64,000 bases of DNA from Rhynchopus sp. YZ270_cl-10 (GCA_964035575.1 OZ037854.1:124001-188000), one strand, 5' to 3'. Positions 41,787-53,185 are shown, counted from the first letter of the stretch. The notes: generated by a model not told the origin, from the letters alone. Program-made: numbers and translations.

Positions 41787-42032
41787 TTAGGGGGGTCCGT
41801 CCGGCCGTTTTTGCTGTCCCAAACCACTTTTTTTTGTAAAAACCCGCGAAAAACCCGAAAAAACACCTCAAAACACCCCCAAACCCCCAAAAAATCACCC
41901 AAAACCACGAAAAACACACTTTTGAGCACTATTTCGCACTTTTTTCTGATTTTTTTGGTGTTTTTTTCCGCTTTTTCCGCTTTTTTCCATGGAATTATAC
42001 CCCCTAATATGCCTATAGAATCCCTGTACTGC

Positions 42033-42540
42033 TCACTGAGACAGCATAGCGACCAGAGGCTCCTTATTCATCGTACCGGTGTCTTCGCCGTCAAGGGGTG
42101 CACAATCTGCCGCAAATTCCCGCAACTCTGTCTTTGTGAAGAGATGAAGCACTTTAGTGTTGTACTTTTCAAGTTGCTACTTCTGGGTGCTTTGCATGGA
42201 CCTGCCTTTGTGGTGCGCTTGGTGTATCCTGCGGCAAGTTCTTCCCTTGAGAGATACGGAACCCAACCTAGACTGTAGAGGATGTCTAGGTTTCAGCGAC
42301 AGTGGGTCGGTGTTGTCGGGGTGCTGGCTCCTTCCGTGGTGGCTTGCAACTTGGTCAAGGACACCGACAATGGATTCGCACGAATCATTGGTCATAGGAG
42401 GAGGCAAGGAAGGCTTTACTGCACTTAGGCACAGGGTACGTTCTCATTTTCAGGGACCAAAAAGCCCCAGTAAGTGTTGCAAGTGCGATTTTCCACAGCT
42501 CGGGAGGTATGTCAGGCAGTTCGGAGGGATTTAGACACTT
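42033..42540 (-). pseudogene. Degenerate protein-coding traces
   Basis: Minus-strand frames read like diverged exons: LNPSELPDIPPELWKIALAT (about 42460-42540), SREELAAGYTKRTTKAGP (about 42180-42240), and KTELREFAADCAPLDGED followed by TGTMNKEPLVAMLSQ and a stop at 42033. The last piece has the hydrophobic spacing of a small helix-loop-helix such as SAP. No single frame joins them and no convincing introns were found. A decayed gene or transposon-carried fragment is likely; family unknown. Confidence 0.35.
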
Positions 42541-42549
42541 CTGCGACTG

Positions 42550-43145
42550 CCTGAATACGCCTTTTAGGGTTTTTATTTTGGGTGCGAAATACGTCAAAAG
42601 GATGGGGGGAAATACCGTTATTTTAAGCGTTGCAGACACAAAAACACCCTCAAAAACCCCCCAGGGACCCCAAAAAGCTGCAAAATCCACACATTTCCAC
42701 CTCGGGACCTCATTGGAGGTGGACCGAGGTGGTTTTTTGGTGTTTTGAATGAATTGGTATTATTTTTTTTTGGTAAATAAGTGGTCTTCTGCTAGGCGTT
42801 GCATAGCCGTTGCTTAAGTGTTGCATAAGTGTTGCATGGCCTATAAAACCCTCCCAAGTGCCCAAAATGCTATTTTTCACCCTACATGGGGTCTGGGGGA
42901 CATTTTCCTGGGTGTTTGGACACCATTCCGACTACCTTGGCACTTTTTTGGGGGTTTTCAGGTACAAAAAAAGTCAAAAAAGTGACTAAAAAAAGGGTAC
43001 TTTTAAGCGTTTGGGGCACACACACCCACTGCAAAATGCATCTGGGGCCCACACAGGACCCCTAAAAGCTGTAAAAACTATATATTTCCACCCTGGGACC
43101 CCACCGGATGTGGACTGGGGTGTTTTTCGGGTGTTTAGAAGGATT
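42550..43145. repeat. Diverged tandem duplication (~200-bp units about 400 bp apart)
   Basis: Blocks at about 42550-42755 and 42955-43145 share an ordered set of motifs: a GTCAAAA run, TTTTAAGCGTT, CCCTAAAAGCTG/CCCAAAAAGCTG, ATTTCCACC-TGGGACC, GATGTGGAC-GGG/GAGGTGGACCGAGG and GTTTAGAAG/GTTTTGAATG. Divergence is moderate, roughly a quarter of positions by eye. Confidence 0.6.
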
Positions 43146-43751
43146 TTTGTCTGATTGGAGAATTTTTTTGGTAAGTGTTGCATTTTAGCCCATGTTGATG
43201 ACGATTTGATGACGCTATTTTTGGAGATTTTTCACAAAAAACCGATTTTTTTTAACCAGGAAAGTCTCTGTAGAGGTTGTCAGGTGGTTTAATGGGATAT
43301 TTTCGTGATCCCCAGGGCGATTTGCGGCCAGGTACGACCTTTTTAGTGGGTTTCTTCACCTAAATTCAAAAAAATGGGTTTGGGACAGCAAATCCTTAAG
43401 GAATTCCTTCTACGTGGACCCCCCTAGGGGGGGGGGTACCACCCACCCCCCAAGGCCAACATCGGCCGAAAAATTACCCAGAGGCCTGTTTCCCCCTCCC
43501 CATTTTTTTTTTCAAAGCCCTTTTTTTGACAGTGCAGCCAAGCACCCGAAAGCACCCGAAAACTAACAACGTTTTTTTGTAGCGCTTTATTTAAAAAAAT
43601 GTGGGATTAGTGTAACTCCCACATAAGTCCGCACTGTCCCAAACTTCTCATCAATTTTTTTTTGTAATTTTATTGTTTTTTTTTTCGACAAAAAAATAAT
43701 CACACACCCAAGGGTTCTACACTCACTTTTTTTGTTTTGTTTCTGTTCGCT

Positions 43752-46598
43752 CTATTCATCCGCCGCCATCATGCGGCTTAAACCCATATCATCGACGTAC
43801 CCAGTATGGTTCTCATCCAACGCAAGCAGCACTGCGGAGATCTGAACGTGGCTGAGTGGGTAGTTGTTTGCTTTGTTCATCCCGAGAAGGGCCTGCTTCA
43901 CCACTGAGATCGAGAGACGCTGTTCACCCCCAATCAAATCATCCCTGTATTTATACAGCACCGTCAAGAAGGCTTGACTCAACCCAAGCGCAATGCGCGC
44001 ATCAGACACATTCGTCGGCTCAGTCATAAGAAGCTCCACTGCAGTCTCCACTGAAATCCACCCTACCGTACCAGGTTCGTCAAGAGACTCACGTCTACGA
44101 CCAATCTCTTCTACCATATCCTTTACAAAGCAGTCTGTAACCGGAACACCAAGGGAAGAGAGTGAGGCGACGACACCTTCAGGTTTGAGGAGCCCTTCTG
44201 CTTCTGGTGCGGAGTTTGCGATGAGGGTGGTGCGAAGGGTGTTGATGTCGACCATCTCATCCTTGAGACGTTGCCGTACAGATTCAACACGCTCTTTACG
44301 TCTGTCCACAGCCCATTCAACACTCAAGCTCCTTCCCTCCCCAATGTTGCTTGACTGATCATAGTACCGCTCTAAGAACACCGACATCTGATCCTCCGAG
44401 AAAAACTCTACAGGGAATATCTTCCTCAGAGTTGTACGAAGCTGTTCCTTCGGCGTGCCTCGTGTAACAGACTGCCCCTGTGCACGCATATGCTCAGCAT
44501 AGGTGAGCATAACCTCGCAATGCCAGTCGCTGTTTTTGGTGCGGTACACCATCATCTGTTCGTCAAGGTATTTGCGGTAGTGGAGACGCCCGCGTGGGAG
44601 GAGGAAAGGTTTGAGGTCGAGGTGCGATTCGTAGCATGGGATGTACTTCACGACGTTGCGGATTTCGATCATGAAGACGTCGCGGGAGATGATGCCGGAT
44701 TCGTCAGAGTCGTACTGCTTGAGGCGTGTTGTCAGCTCCGACATACGCTGGACAATCGCATCCACCGCAAGCATTGCGTCCGTCCGCGACGTAAACCCAT
44801 CGTACAGCCTCCCCTGCGGTACACAATACTGAAACGGCTGTCCTGTCAACGCAAGAATCGGCGACTTTGTCGGATTATCAACCGGCAGCAATATCGGCTC
44901 CCAGGTGTACTGCTGTGGGGAAGGGTTTTTCAATGAATCATCAAAGATCAAAATAGACCCATCATTGGGATGAGCAGAAGTGTGCATCCCTGGCCACATG
45001 GTCCAATAATAGTTCGACGCGGAAAACACTGTGAGCACCTGGCCGTTGTGGTTCAGTGCCAGGCCGGACCGGGATTTGCACTGATGCGAACGGACCAAAT
45101 ACGTCATGTTGTTCTCCTCAAGCCAAGGAAGTGAGAAGTTCTTGCCGAATTCATGCCCGCTTCCACGACCAGAGGGTACCCGCCCGTTGGCTCTGTAGAG
45201 AGGGGGAAAAGAGGGGTGGAGATTTGTTGTATTGCCAATCACCCAACCAAGAGAAGAGAAGAGGGTGAGCTCTGTACGCAATGTCACAAAAAAAAAAGGG
45301 GGGTTAACTACTCTAGATGATCTTGACTTAGTAAGAGGGTTCGAAGAAATCCAAAAAAAGGGTGTGATGTTCAGCGTTATTTACCTTGGAGGTGGGGGTA
45401 ATGAAAAGTCGAAATACATTTGTGTTTGTTTTGTATAAAGGGGGAATGAGGGGGTAATGGGGTACCTCTCTGTCGGGTCACTCCACAGCAGGTCTTCACG
45501 GAGGGACTTCTGTCTGGGTGTGAGCTCCGCATCGGGGCCTCTTGGGATGACTGCAAGCTCCTCAATGGTGCCTAGGATGGGGAAGGGGTTTGGTTTGTGG
45601 GACAAAGGTGGACAAAAAATAGTAACTCTGATAGGTAAGTAAAAGGGAAAAAAAGGTTTTTTCGTTGATTGCTCAATTACCGACCTGTTGGAAGGGTGAT
45701 TGGCGACCGTATCTGAGGAACCATTTCTCCTTTAAGCTACGTTTGTAGGTATATAAAATAAAAAAATCAATGATTATAGTCTCTATGGGCTCAGGTACCG
45801 TAGCTCTCACCGAGAACCAGATGTCATAGATAAAAAAGGCTCAAAGTTCATACCATCAAACAACCCACCGTGACAGACAAACGCATCGTCGTTCACCACT
45901 GCAGCGAGGGGAAGCCATGAGAAGACGTTGCAGGCATAATCAAAGAACTGCAGGTTGTATTTCGCAACACACTCAACATAAAAGCCATAATGGGCATTCA
46001 TCCCGCCAAACTCATGGTTTCCACGGTTGATATGCACTGCATCGGGCGTCGACAACTTTAAAATCAATGCCAACAACAACACCTCACACGAGTTGTTCCC
46101 TCTGTCCACAAGGTCTCCGTTGAAGATATAGTGCGCACCATCACCCGGAAGTCCATACGTCTCGAGAATGTGCAGCATATCACCAAGACTCCCATGGAGA
46201 TCCCCTACCACAATGACCTTACCGTTCATCCTGCGTACACTTGGTTCGTCTCGAAGGAGGAGTGCTGCAGCGGAGAATATTTGCATTGCGTCCATTAAAG
46301 GGATTCGTTTTCCTTCCTTTAAGTCTTGCATCATACGTCTAATGGAACGATTGCGAAGACACGGTAATGATCTGACCGGTGCAGGAATTTTCTTTGGCGC
46401 GCTATGCATCTCTGTTATCTCGTGTTTCAGCAAGTCATGTTCGATTTTGCGATCTGCGGCATCATAATCCGCAAGCCTACTATCAACACATCCATCAGTT
46501 GTCCAGCCAAGGATAGTTGCCTTTGCAATGTGACACCCTCTCGCCTGTCTCTGAAACTGCTGGGCTGGAACCTTCAATAAGTGCCATGGTCTAAACAT
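43752..46598 (-). CDS. PPEF/RdgC-like Ser/Thr protein phosphatase with EF-hands
   Basis: Three exons (46598-45854, 45571-45466, 45192-43752) rejoin in frame to 763 residues. The PPP catalytic core is spread over all three. Exon 1 has GDLHGS (132), GDLVDRG (161), RGNHE and HGGLFDG. Exon 2 has TIEELAVIPRG and LLWSDP. Exon 3 has GRGSGHEFG, LVRSHQ and VLTVFSASNYY. All metal-binding residues are present, so it should dephosphorylate Ser/Thr. The C-terminal half has EF-hand-like loops (DSDESGIISRDVF and DENHTGYVDD), the layout of calcium-responsive PPEF phosphatases. No clear N-terminal IQ motif is seen. Introns are 282 and 273 nt; the first contains a nearly complete family G repeat. The start codon lies 6 nt from a MITE whose end supplies CCCCCAG. 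Treating exon 1 and exon 3 as two genes would split the active site. Confidence 0.93.
45620..45757 (+). repeat. Repeat family G (copy 2, in phosphatase intron 1)
   Basis: Same span and order as the copy at 20148, with only a few substitutions and a 3-bp insertion near 45683. Lies wholly inside a 282-nt intron, about half of its length. Confidence 0.95.
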
Positions 46599-47548
46599 TT
46601 CTTACTGGGGGGGGGCCGAATAGTAGACCCCGGGTCCACTATTAGGCGAACCGACGGGTATAAATCGGGGGTCTCAGAAAAAAAAATTTTTTTTTCCAAG
46701 TTGAATAGTAGACCCCCCCTAAATAGTAGACCCCCCCAAATTTTTTTTTCTGTATTTTTACTAAACCCCTCCTGTCGATGAGGCTGATAGGGTGTGTCAA
46801 AATATACTGATTTTTGCTTCTTTGGAAAGATTTGTCACAAAATCTATCCAAAGAAAGAAAAATCAATTTGAAATTTGTAGTTGATCCCCTCTAAAATTTT
46901 TCCGTGACTTCCGCAAAAAGTCAAAAAAAATGAAAACCTGGGGGGGGGTCCACTATTCAACGGAAAAAAAAATTTTACCCCAGAATTTCTCAGGGGGGGT
47001 CCACTATTCAAAGGAAAAAAAAATTAAAAAAACCCAGAATTCCCAGGGGGGGTCTACTATTCAAGGGGGGTCTACTATTCAGGGGGGGTCCACTATTCGG
47101 CCCCCCCCAGTAAATGAAAAAGAATAAAAGGGTGAGAAAAGTGAGAGAGTGAGAGGGGGAAGGGGGAGAGGGAGAATGAGAAATGCGCAATTCTAAAAAA
47201 AATAATGTGAAGAAGAAGAAGAAAAATAGGAGTGCAGTTATGTCATCATTCTTGTTCGATTTGTGCTTATTTTTAAGAACTCTTTTTTTGTGTCTGTATC
47301 CGAAAAAAGAAAAAAATGGATGGATCGAGGGTTGAGTGGGAAGTGGTTATTTTAAAATTGGGTTTGTTTTTCGACTTTTTTTATTTCTCTGTATTCTTTG
47401 TATCTAATAATTCTAACTCAAACATTGAAGCAAAAGAATGTGGTTACAAGCCTCTCTCTCTCTAAATTCATCTAACGTATTGCCCTTAATGTTAACCCTG
47501 AGAGACCGAGAGGTCAAGCGCAGGCCTACAAAACAGTACCTACCAACC
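46599..47548. other. Intergenic region dominated by a MITE
   Basis: The MITE occupies 46605-47110; the remaining ~440 bp up to the Pro-rich gene's stop is A/G-rich low-complexity DNA with no gene. Confidence 0.6.
46605..47110. mobile_element. CCGAATAGTAGA MITE, TA target (copy 2, 506 bp) abutting the phosphatase start
   Basis: Inverted termini (CTGGGGGGGGGCCGAATAGT and its complement) flanked by TA (46603-46604, 47111-47112). Several internal copies of GTCCACTATTCAA/GAATAGTAGACCCCCC lie near both ends. Read on the gene strand, the terminus is a C-run followed by AG, immediately before TAAGAAATG of the phosphatase. Confidence 0.85.
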
Positions 47549-48961
47549 CTATTCCCCCGACTGTGGAGAACGAGGCGAACGAGGCGACCCCTTACCCCTA
47601 GGAGACCCTTTCCGAGGCCGTTTCTTCCCCTTCCCGGGCTTCCCTTTTCCGTCCTTCCCCTTTTTCCCGGTCCCCTTTTTGCGTGGAGGCTTTGCCGGAT
47701 CAGACTCCGCTTCCTCCACTGGCCCTGCAGGCTCTTCTGGTTTATCAACATTTTCCTCTATTGCAGGTACCTTCGGGGCTTCAGGAGGGGATGCAGCAGC
47801 GTCGTTAGCACCATCAGGGGTTGGCGGGGTGGAAGGAGGTGGAGGGGTTTCAGATCCACCACGGGGCTCGTTGGGAGCTTGCCCCCAATGTCCGGGGATG
47901 TGGGTTACTTTGGGAGGCTCGTCGTTAGGTGCCTGCCCCCAATGTCCAGGGATGTGGGTAACGTTGGGCTTTGGTGAAGGGTTAGGCTGTACCTCATCAG
48001 GGTCGGGTGTACGGCAAAGCATATTGTGCATTTGACGAAGTCGTATGTCTTTGTGTGCGATCTCTGCCTGCAGGGAAGATACCTGGCGGTCTCTTGCGGC
48101 AAGGCGTGTGCGTGCGGAGGAGAGCTCGTCTACGACCTGGAGAACTGCCTTGCGTAGGTTTGATGTGTACGCCCCAGGGTAGATGGCGAACTCGCCTAGC
48201 AAGGCTGATAAACCAAGGCGGATCTTCTCCACGGACACCTCCTCGGTCACGCTGTACCCATTGTGCGGTGTCTTCACATCAGACCGGTCTCGTGACACAA
48301 TAGATGGGTCCGTCTGTGTGGAAGCCTCACCCTGCGAAGGGACGTACTGCACGGGGACGTATTGGAGGACAACCTGAGGTGCAGGTGGTGGTGGTGGGGG
48401 TGATGGTGACGGCTCGCGTGGTTGGGTTGGTGGGGCCTCGACCACGACACATGGTGATGTGTCTGGTATGCGTAATCCAGGAGCGATGCGGGGTATTGAC
48501 ATCGCATCGCTTATCATGGGTCCACGCTGTGGTGGTGGTGGTGGTGGTTCGCTCATCCCAGGTGGCGCAGTGTCGACCATTGGTCCACGAAGGGTAGGTT
48601 CGCTTAGCGTTGTGCGTGTAGTGTCCACCATAGGCCCGCGAAGTGGTGGTGACGGTGGTGCTGGCTGCCGGCGTGTGGGTGCAGCCTTCTTGTAGTACTC
48701 CTCCACTGCAAGGCGTTGTCTGCGTGCCTCCGCAAGCGAGAGCTCCAGCTGCGTCATGGTGCACGCAGGTGGTGTCGGTGGCGCCACATCCACACCACGC
48801 ACCCGTTGCGCACTACGTTGTGGCCCCACACTACGCGTAGGGCTCTGCACTGGCCTCTGCCGTCCATCCTGGCTGTACGTCAAAGGGGACCGATGCGTCG
48901 GTCGAGGAGGGCTTGTTGCCGCACACTGCACATGTTGTGTGTACTGTGGCGGGTACGGCAT
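47549..48961 (-). CDS. Proline-rich coiled-coil protein with basic tail
   Basis: 470 residues from ATG 48961; a CCATTACAG acceptor at 48973, 11 nt before it, makes the longer upstream frame unlikely to be translated. No family recognised. The N-terminal half is Pro-rich with a repeated LRGPMVDT/QRGPMISD element. The centre (VSVEKIRLGLSALLGEFAIY, then SSARTRLAARDRQVSSLQAEIAHKDIRLRQ) is helical and likely coiled-coil. It is followed by a perfect tandem of VTHIPGHWGQAPN and a Lys/Gly/Pro/Arg-rich tail (GKKGKDGKGKPGKGKKRP). The tail resembles microtubule- or nucleic-acid-binding disordered tails, but no function can be assigned. The reading frame, start context and internal repeats support a real gene. 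Confidence 0.82.
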   Translation of the reverse strand: MPYPPQYTQHVQCAATSPPRPTHRSPLTYSQDGRQRPVQSPTRSVGPQRSAQRVRGVDVAPPTPPACTMTQLELSLAEARRQRLAVEEYYKKAAPTRRQPAPPSPPLRGPMVDTTRTTLSEPTLRGPMVDTAPPGMSEPPPPPPQRGPMISDAMSIPRIAPGLRIPDTSPCVVVEAPPTQPREPSPSPPPPPPAPQVVLQYVPVQYVPSQGEASTQTDPSIVSRDRSDVKTPHNGYSVTEEVSVEKIRLGLSALLGEFAIYPGAYTSNLRKAVLQVVDELSSARTRLAARDRQVSSLQAEIAHKDIRLRQMHNMLCRTPDPDEVQPNPSPKPNVTHIPGHWGQAPNDEPPKVTHIPGHWGQAPNEPRGGSETPPPPSTPPTPDGANDAAASPPEAPKVPAIEENVDKPEEPAGPVEEAESDPAKPPRKKGTGKKGKDGKGKPGKGKKRPRKGSPRGKGSPRSPRSPQSGE

Positions 48962-51504
48962 GTTGGAGAAGTCTGTAATGGTGGAGAAAATAAAGAAGAT
49001 TATTAAAGGAAGCACGAAAACCTCAAACAGGTTTGGGGAAAGGGAGAAGAGGGATGAGATAGAGCAAGGGCAAGGATGGCAAAAACCGTATCGATGAAGA
49101 CGAGGCATTCCAGTGGAATAAATTCATTTGGCTCATCAACCAAAAAGCGCAAAAGAAGTGGAAGTGGATGGAAGGGTGTCTTTTTTTTTCACTTTGTTCC
49201 TTTTGCTCTATCCCCTTCACCCCACGGATGAGATCTTCGACTCAGTGGTCGGCATGGAATTTTGGTTTTGGGCAAAAGTGGAAAAAAAAACTGAGGCAGG
49301 AGGGAAGAAAACCCCTCAGCACTAAAAAAGGGAAAAATGACAAAGGCAATGTTTTGTTTTTTTTCTTTTTTCTTTTTTCTTTTTTCTGTTCTTTTTGTGG
49401 ATATGCTTTATTTATGCATTTTCTTTTGGTCGTATTGAGGTATTTTTTTTTTCTTTCCTTGCTAATTCGGCAAACGGGAAAAAATAAAAATAACAGAAGA
49501 AGAAAAAAAAACCATAGAGAGCCAAAACAATACTTGCCACCTGTACGAGATGTTATTGATCCCTTCCAAAAAAAAATATTAAAAAAAACACAGCATCCCA
49601 CATGGGAGGTACACAGAAACGTTCAATTGTGCGTTCCGACAGTGCTAGGTGCTGAAGGGAGGAAAAAAAAAAACGGGGCATTTGGGGGTATCGGGACACT
49701 CGCTGATAATAAGTACAGAAGAAGTTTGGAAGACAAATAACTTTCAAACTTTTTTGCATCAATCCGTCATTTCCCTCTCGTTTTGTTGTGGTTGTTTTGT
49801 TCGAATACAAAACAACTGTTTAACTTTCTTTTTTTGAATACTCTTTCGGGGAAAAAATATCTATGGGAAACAGAGGGGAGAACTAACCTTTGGCTCGAGT
49901 CCTTTTTTTGTAAATCTTTTTTGAGTGGTGCCGGTTCTAAACTTGAAAGGAAAACTCCTCCCAAAAAAACCGCCTTCAACTCTTCCATCGCGAACGTGTT
50001 TTGAACCGTACATAAGAAAAATAATACATAAGGTACTTTGCCTTTGTAACAGTGTCTCAGGGTCGTCAGATAAAATATAAAACAGAGGGGTTGTGGGAAA
50101 GGTACTCTTTTCCGCACAAGAATTCATCTGTTTCGTATTATAAGCACAGGCCTGCAAAAACACCTAGCAAAGAAGAGATGAAGTTTGATAAACATTATCA
50201 GAAAGAAAAAATGTGCGTTGTGGACAACAATACACACAATAATGCTTTCAATCACCACACACACACTCTCTCTCCCTATTCGTCTTATTTCATCTTGGGG
50301 ACTTCTGAACCAAATTCGGACACTTTGATTTTTTTTTTTGTCAACGATTTATTTTTTTTGGCTTTTTGTTGTGAGTGTTGTGAGTTTCCAAAAACACACA
50401 AACAAAGCACGGAACAATATTGTGGTGTGACAAAAAAAAACAAAAAATAAAAGGGATAAATTGTAAAAGAAGGTTGATAAGGATAACAAAAAAAAAAAAA
50501 ATGTTTGTCAGATGAACTAAGCCTCTCTCGGTGCTTAGTTTATCTATTGAAAAAGGGGGGGAAACTCAGATAGAGAAAAAAGGAACCAATCAACAATAAA
50601 ATGAATGAAGAAAAGAGAAGATAAAGTTATGCCGAGAATTATATAAACAGGAGAAATGAGGGAATCAAGAAGATGTATATTCTCTCCTCCCCATCTCCCC
50701 CCAGAGCTCAGCAAACGACAAAGAAAAGAGAGAAAAAAAAAAACCAATATGGCAGGGGGCAGAGTGCACACTAACTGATATTTCCCGGAAAAGGAATAAT
50801 ACCTTTCCCTTGGTAACGTAATTGTGAAAACTTTCATATTTTTTTTCAAAAAAAAAATTCGTTTTTTTTTGTGGAGAAAAGAAAATATTTTTTCCTTCCT
50901 CCCCTCCCCCTCCACACCCCTTTTTTTCCCCGGTGGGGGAGGGGAATATCAAACTGTATTTTGTCTTTGTTTTTACTTTTTTTTTTCCGATCTCCGCTTC
51001 GCTCTCAGGGCAAAAGAAACAAAAGAAAAAAAAAAACTTAGCAGTTTTTCGTACCTCTTCTTCCGTCTCTCGAGAAAGAGCAGGGAGTACGAGTCAGTGT
51101 TTGTAACAACATTTCCTACGCGATCCCATGGCTGGAACACAAATAAGTTTCAAGTTTCATTCTGTGAACGGTGCAGTCTCGATGAGTTTGGGGGAAGAGT
51201 GGTGCAAAATAAAAAAATCAAAAAACTGTAAATTTTGTATTTCTGTTGCCGAGAGAGTCAAGAAGGGGGGGAAAAATTCAAAAAAAAAAAAAAAAATTCA
51301 AAAAAAATTCAAAAAAAAAATACCCAATAAAGAAGACCCAGTACCCCCCCTCCGCCTTCTCTCAAGAGGTGGAGAAGATGCGAGGGGGTTTGGTGAGAGG
51401 GGAATGGGGAAGACGGAAAACTATGTCTTTTTGATCAACTCGGAGATAAACAAAAAACCCCAGTACCCCTTCACTATGGCAAAAAAAAACGGCTGAAAAT
51501 GAGA
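48962..51504. other. Intergenic region (2.5 kb), A/T-rich
   Basis: Long A and T runs, a family D hairpin at 50502 and nothing coding. Frames of 60-190 codons are Lys/Phe-rich translations of homopolymer tracts. Confidence 0.6.
50502..50549 (+). repeat. Short repeat family D, hairpin with a longer loop
   Basis: GTTTGTCAGATGAACTAAGC, then CTCTCTCGGT as loop and GCTTAGTT; stem AACTAAGC/GCTTAGTT is eight pairs. Confidence 0.75.
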
Positions 51505-52894
51505 TCATTGGCTCTTCTTCAGCTCAATGCTGGGCTCGCGGAAGTGTCCCGCAGCATCACCTGTGGGTGTGATTTGTGTTTTGTGTTTGTTTATCATAAA
51601 ATCATAAAGTCGGCTGATATCTAAAAAAAATATTCGTCGCTGACCTTCCTCAGAAAGAAAGGGGAAAAATCCGTATTAAAAAATGAAAATAGTAGGATCG
51701 GTAGGTAAAGTTGTTTCGTTGATTGCACAGTCAAATTCTGTTCGAATGTATCATTTCACCCCCCAAAATTGACCACCGAAAAAAACATGGTGACTGATTG
51801 CAAAAAAAAAAATCCATACCGGTCTTGGAGTTGACACCGCAGAACTCCTGCTTGCCCGACCTCTTTGCGCCCTTGGCACCGCAGTAGAGGTTGCGGAAGA
51901 GCACGGCGAAGAGGATGAAGTAGATGGTGTACATTGCGAGGCCGAGCTTGTAGTTGGCGGCGTTCACGAAGCACGTGGACACACCTCCCTCCATATGCCA
52001 CATCGCAGAGAACACGGTCACAGCCATACCCATCATCATCTGCAGGATCTGGATCGTTGTGATGAACGGCGCAATCGCCTTGGTCACAGACCTGAACAGA
52101 CGCAGCGACATGCATCCGTAGTACATGTACATGATCGAGTGCACGGTGTAGTTCATCGCCGCAAACCACAGCCCCGACGACACGCTGTTGTAGTACGCAT
52201 GCCAGCAGTACAGCAGCACCGTGCAGTGGTGGAACCAGTGAAGGAAGATGATGGGCGCCTTCTTCAGAACAAGGAAGACAGTGTCCATAAGCTCGGGGAT
52301 CTTCGAGTAGATGAAGAGGAACACATACAGCCCACAGTGTCCGTGCAGGTACCACTCCTCGGGGTGCGCGCACACGGTGTACTGGAAGCCGTGCTCCATC
52401 AGGTGGTCAATCAAAAAGGGGACGGTGTTCACGAATCCCATGAAGCTGAAGCCTGCGAGGAGGAAGTTCCACACGGCCATCACGTACTTGCTCTTCATGG
52501 CGGGGGCCTTCTCGAGCACGATGGGGCCCTGGAAGATCACTGCAAGGTAGAGTCCCTGGGAATGTTTGTGTGCATGGAACAATGATGGTAATAATAGTGA
52601 ATTTGACAACGCTCAGCCACCTCAAGGCGGATGCAGGCGTGTGCGACAACACACATGTAATAATAATTGAAAGAGAAAATGTGTAAAATGCATGTGCCTC
52701 AAATAATAATAGGACAGTAGAAAGCAAAGGGAGAGGTGCCATACCACGAAGAAGATGGGGACTTCCGTGTGCTCGCGTGTCCACTCAAGCACACCCTTCG
52801 AATCCCAGTTCTCAATGTCAATGCCAAAAGCAGACTCGAGAATAGGGTCCACAACCGAGTTCGCCACCGCCGCAATCATCTTAACAAATTCCAT
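51505..52894 (-). CDS. ELO-family very-long-chain fatty acid elongase (condensing enzyme)
   Basis: Three exons (52894-52745, 52555-51820, 51560-51505) join in frame to 313 residues. ELO proteins condense malonyl-CoA with an acyl-CoA in the ER membrane, the first step of each elongation cycle. Family signatures are all present: KIPELMDTVFLVLKK, the His box HWFHH (156-160) within LHWFHHCTVLLYCWHAY, and MNYTVHSIMYMYY, with several hydrophobic helices and a short polar tail (GHFREPSIELKKSQ) encoded by the last exon. The HWFHH/MNYTVHS pattern is closest to ELOVL6-type and trypanosome ELO enzymes; substrate length cannot be read from sequence. A strong acceptor CTTTTGCAG at 52923 lies 28 nt before the ATG. 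Introns are 189 and 259 nt; the second contains the start of a family G repeat. Confidence 0.96.
51689..51745 (+). repeat. Repeat family G (copy 3, left half, in elongase intron 2)
   Basis: GGATCGGTAGGTAAAGTTG, then TTTCGTTGATTGCACAGTC matches the left half of the family only. Confidence 0.7.
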
Positions 52895-53185
52895 GATGGG
52901 TTCTTGTGTGAGTCAGTAAGACCTGCAAAAGGGGAGGTGGGGTGAAATATAGTATGAAAGCACTTCCTCAGGTGGCAAACGCTGCTAACAATTTATCAAA
53001 AAAGATCTTTATTTATTACTTAGTAACTTGGATCAAAAAAAAGTCAGAACGAAATTGGGTAAAAAGTATAACTAAAAAATAACCCCCTTTCACGCAAATG
53101 GCTTTTAAAAAAAGCAGACACCCGTTAGGGGACCCACTTTTCCCATCCCTTCCCCCTTTCCTGTAACTGAACCACCGCTCCTTAC

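Larger units (their letters stand above)
39155..43751. other. Long intergenic region (4.6 kb) with repeats and a fold-back element
   Basis: Contains families B (39774, 39850, 41084), C (39936), A (40381) and D (40537), a large inverted repeat (41367-41786), degenerate coding traces at about 42033-42540 and a diverged tandem duplication (42550-43145). From 43150 to 43740 nothing is recognisable. Confidence 0.6.

Noticed and set aside
43752-45287. Separate phosphatase-like gene starting near 45287
   Set aside because: Its upstream frame has no ATG in context, and the catalytic motifs are completed only when joined to exons at 45466-45571 and 45854-46598.
47549-49108. Hydrophobic N-terminal extension of the proline-rich protein
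   Set aside because: A strong CCATTACAG acceptor lies between the extension and the ATG at 48961, so the extension should be removed from mRNA.
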